Assembly (NCBI GenBank): GCA_002170915.1
Contig: NHHQ01000033.1
Coordinates: 1,915 to 7,480 of the forward strand
Source of the DNA: Rhodospirillaceae bacterium TMED167
Lineage (GTDB): Bacteria > Pseudomonadota > Alphaproteobacteria > Rhodospirillales_A > UBA2165
Direction of reading: 5' to 3'
DNA: 5,566 bases
The translations under genes and the position numbers were made by a program. The notes beneath the pieces are model-generated. The model was not told the origin of the DNA and did no database searches. It saw only the letters and a list, made by a program, of their open reading frames with translations. Within the stretch, counting starts at the first letter, position 1. Each line of letters starts with the position of its first letter. Below are positions 3,684-5,566 of this stretch, piece after piece.

Positions 3684-5566
3684 ATGTTAGGTCTCAATAG
3701 ATCGCGCCGCCCCGTCAATTTTGGCCCTTACCCGTTGGAAAATTTAAAGCGCGACGCCTCTGTTGTGGAGAGGGAGGCTGCGACCGCGGTGGTTGACCAG
3801 GGAACCCTGCTGACGGGGCCGGCCTCGCCTTTGGTGTCTGCGGTGGTGGCGCATCTCAATGCCTATGAGGATCTGAGAGAGCCGTCGCCCTTTTCCCAAA
3901 TTGCACCGGTACCGGACGATCTATCGCTTCGAACCCGCGACATCAAAGGCGCGGGGTATTTTCTGGATGCGTCGCAAATTGGCATTTGTGAGCTGCTGGA
4001 GAGCGCGTGGCACTCGGACGTGGACCCGTCCCATGGGCATGCGGTGGTTATTTTGGTGGAATACGGCATTCCCGTTGACGAGACCAACATGGCGGCCAGC
4101 TGGGTTGAGGGGAACGAGCATCTAATTGCAACACTTCGGGCCGCTGAGATCGCGGTTAATCTCTCGGGACAGATATCTTCTATGGGCTTTGCCTCCCGCG
4201 TCCATTGGCAGGGCGCCAGCGATGTTGATCTGGCAAAACTGACCGTCCTTTCCGGTCTGGCCATCCGCGACGGGGGCCTGCTTCAAAATCCCTATCTGGA
4301 GAGTGATTTTGCCATCGCGATCGTGACGACGAGCTATGCCCTGGCTGTTGATGTGCCCCTCCATGTCTCCGCCCAGAGGGGGAAAACCTTGGGGTATCAT
4401 TTGGGCGTGTCTGGCGCCGTCTCCGGCATTGAACGCTGGCGGCGCCGGCGCCGGCCGTCGCACCTTGGAATCTATCCGGTGGAGGCCGTCAAACGTGTTG
4501 ATCGGATCACCACGGAGATTTTCGAAGATGAGGTCCCCCGGGTACCAAGCCGCGCCAATATGTATGTGCGAACGGCTCTCGGTGATCTTAGTGACAAAGG
4601 GATCCGGGAGGCCGCGCGCTGGTCTCAGAAACATCCTGTTTCCCAGGGTATCGTCCGCCCGGCCTGGGCGATCAAACCTTTGCAGGATGGCGAAACCTCC
4701 GCAGAGACCGAGCCTCGTACGAATGACGCTGGGGCCAATACGAAGGCCCTGAAAGCCATGGCGCATTATATGGGGGCAGCAATCTCTGGGATCTGTGAGA
4801 TCCCTGACTATTGCTGGTATTCCCATGACAAGCATGGCAAAGCCATCGATCCCTATCACAAATTTGCCCTTGTTGTGCTCATTGATCAGGGGCACGAGAC
4901 TTTTGAGGGAGCCACAGGGAATGACTGGATATCGGGCTCGCAATCCATGCGCGCGTATCTCCGGGGCGCCGAGATCGCAGGTGTGTTGTCGGAAATGCTC
5001 CGGCAAATGGGATATCCGGCCCGGGCGCACACCAATCTAGATAGCCACGTCCTTCACGTTCCCTTGGTCTTAAATGCCGGGCTCGGTGAGCAAAGCCGTA
5101 TTGGGGAGAGCGCCATCAATCCATTTCTGGGCATGCGGTTTAAAACGTCGGTTCTCACTACTGACATACCACTGATCCCGGACAAGCCGATTGATTTCGG
5201 CATCCAGACATTTTGCTCGAATTGCAAAAAATGCGCGCGGGAATGTCCGAGCCAGGCCATTCCCTTCGGCGGTAAGGTGATCTTCAATGGCTACGAAACC
5301 TGGAAGCCGGACTCTGAACGCTGCACCATGTACCGGGCCACAAACATGAAGGGTTCGGCATGCGGGCGTTGTGTTAAAACCTGTCCGCTCAGCAAGGACG
5401 TGACGTGGGACGGCCCGCTGCACCATCGCCTGGGCAGTTGGTTTGGCCTTCATGCCATGTGGGCGAAGCCCGTGCTCTCCAAATTCGCCATTTGGATGGA
5501 TGATGTGTTGGGCGGTGGTAATCCGGTTGATGTCAAAAAATGGTGGCTCGATCTGGAGGTGATCGG
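3684..5566 (+). CDS. rdhA: Cobalamin-dependent reductive dehalogenase, cytoplasmic NpRdhA-like type (3' end beyond window)
   Basis: The frame starts at ATG 3684 and stays open for 627 codons to the edge. The family removes halogen (typically ortho halogens of halophenols or hydroxybenzoates in characterised cytoplasmic members) using base-off cobalamin and two [4Fe-4S] clusters. The cluster motifs are C511xxC514xxC517xxxC521P and C547-x12-C560xxC563xxxC567P. The catalytic candidates are Tyr425, Lys487 and Arg551. There is no twin-arginine signal or hydrophobic N-terminal segment; the start (MLGLNRSRRP...) leads straight into the repeated module. Residues from about 7 and from about 254 onward are two copies of the same fold (RRP/GxYPxE/KR motifs at offset 248; GICE, W..G, NP(Y/F)L at offsets 269-277). 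Only the second copy keeps the catalytic residues. The end reads KKWWLDLEV, which I take to be part of the dehalogenase domain, so more residues and possibly a fused flavin/ferredoxin reductase follow. Epoxyqueuosine reductase (QueG) is the relevant alternative and is unlikely given the duplication and length. Confidence 0.95.
   Translation, partial: MLGLNRSRRPVNFGPYPLENLKRDASVVEREAATAVVDQGTLLTGPASPLVSAVVAHLNAYEDLREPSPFSQIAPVPDDLSLRTRDIKGAGYFLDASQIGICELLESAWHSDVDPSHGHAVVILVEYGIPVDETNMAASWVEGNEHLIATLRAAEIAVNLSGQISSMGFASRVHWQGASDVDLAKLTVLSGLAIRDGGLLQNPYLESDFAIAIVTTSYALAVDVPLHVSAQRGKTLGYHLGVSGAVSGIERWRRRRRPSHLGIYPVEAVKRVDRITTEIFEDEVPRVPSRANMYVRTALGDLSDKGIREAARWSQKHPVSQGIVRPAWAIKPLQDGETSAETEPRTNDAGANTKALKAMAHYMGAAISGICEIPDYCWYSHDKHGKAIDPYHKFALVVLIDQGHETFEGATGNDWISGSQSMRAYLRGAEIAGVLSEMLRQMGYPARAHTNLDSHVLHVPLVLNAGLGEQSRIGESAINPFLGMRFKTSVLTTDIPLIPDKPIDFGIQTFCSNCKKCARECPSQAIPFGGKVIFNGYETWKPDSERCTMYRATNMKGSACGRCVKTCPLSKDVTWDGPLHHRLGSWFGLHAMWAKPVLSKFAIWMDDVLGGGNPVDVKKWWLDLEVI
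4440..4453. repeat. 14-bp GC-only palindrome inside rdhA encoding an arginine run
   Basis: CGGCGCCGGCGCCG is its own reverse complement and contains the GGCGCC unit twice in tandem. It falls in codons for Arg253-Arg257, at the junction between the two duplicated halves of the dehalogenase. The first half has a shorter basic run (RSRRP, residues 6-10) at the matching place. It is probably just GC-rich arginine coding. Confidence 0.4.

Noticed and set aside
3699..3716. Possible twin-arginine export signal at the dehalogenase start (RSRRP)
   Set aside because: No hydrophobic segment follows. The same RRP...GxYPxE pattern recurs in mid-protein, showing it is part of the repeated domain.
4122..5030. 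302-codon open frame on the minus strand opposite the dehalogenase
   Set aside because: It lies wholly antisense to a gene with clear conserved motifs, and its translation is rich in Arg, Pro and Gly with no recognisable domain. It is a shadow of GC-rich coding.
3684..5566. Epoxyqueuosine reductase (QueG) as the identity of the right-hand gene
   Set aside because: QueG shares cobalamin use and similar cluster motifs but is much shorter and lacks the full N-terminal duplicate. The Tyr/Lys/Arg spacing matches NpRdhA.

Overview
The window looks like proteobacterial chromosomal DNA of moderately high GC. A marine or environmental alphaproteobacterium is the best guess, because the rightmost gene belongs to the cytoplasmic 'catabolic' reductive dehalogenase group that I know mainly from such bacteria. 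That placement is inference. No RNA gene, insertion sequence, CRISPR array or other mobile element is visible.

Layout. Four genes lie on the minus strand and read leftward from about 3.5 kb: an AMP-forming acyl-CoA synthetase (3512-1986), a two-domain cupin (1898-1074), a Gfo/Idh/MocA-family NAD(P)-dependent oxidoreductase (1056-52), and the first 13 codons of a further gene that runs off the left edge (39-1), possibly a SAM-dependent methyltransferase. Spacings are 87, 17 and 12 nt, so the last three are almost certainly one operon and the ligase probably heads it. A 171-bp divergent intergenic region (3513-3683) holds an AT-rich stretch with a perfect TATAAT and several palindromes. To its right, on the plus strand, a long frame opens at 3684 and is still open at the window edge (627 codons). 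It encodes a cobalamin- and iron-sulfur-dependent reductive dehalogenase (RdhA).

The dehalogenase is the most interesting part. It has no Tat signal, unlike the membrane-associated respiratory RdhA enzymes. It has both [4Fe-4S] motifs of the family. Tyr425, Lys487 and Arg551 sit at the same mutual spacing as the residues I recall as catalytic in Nitratireductor pacificus NpRdhA (Tyr426, Lys488, Arg552). The protein is visibly a tandem duplication: residues from about 7 and from about 254 onward align motif by motif, and the N-terminal copy has lost the catalytic Tyr and Lys.

Working together (inference). The divergent arrangement suggests a haloaromatic catabolic locus: RdhA removes halogen, the ligase activates a carboxylic acid as its CoA thioester, and the cupin and the oxidoreductase carry out further oxidation, isomerisation or redox steps. 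The substrate cannot be read from the sequence. The leftmost genes could instead belong to an unrelated sugar-modification operon.
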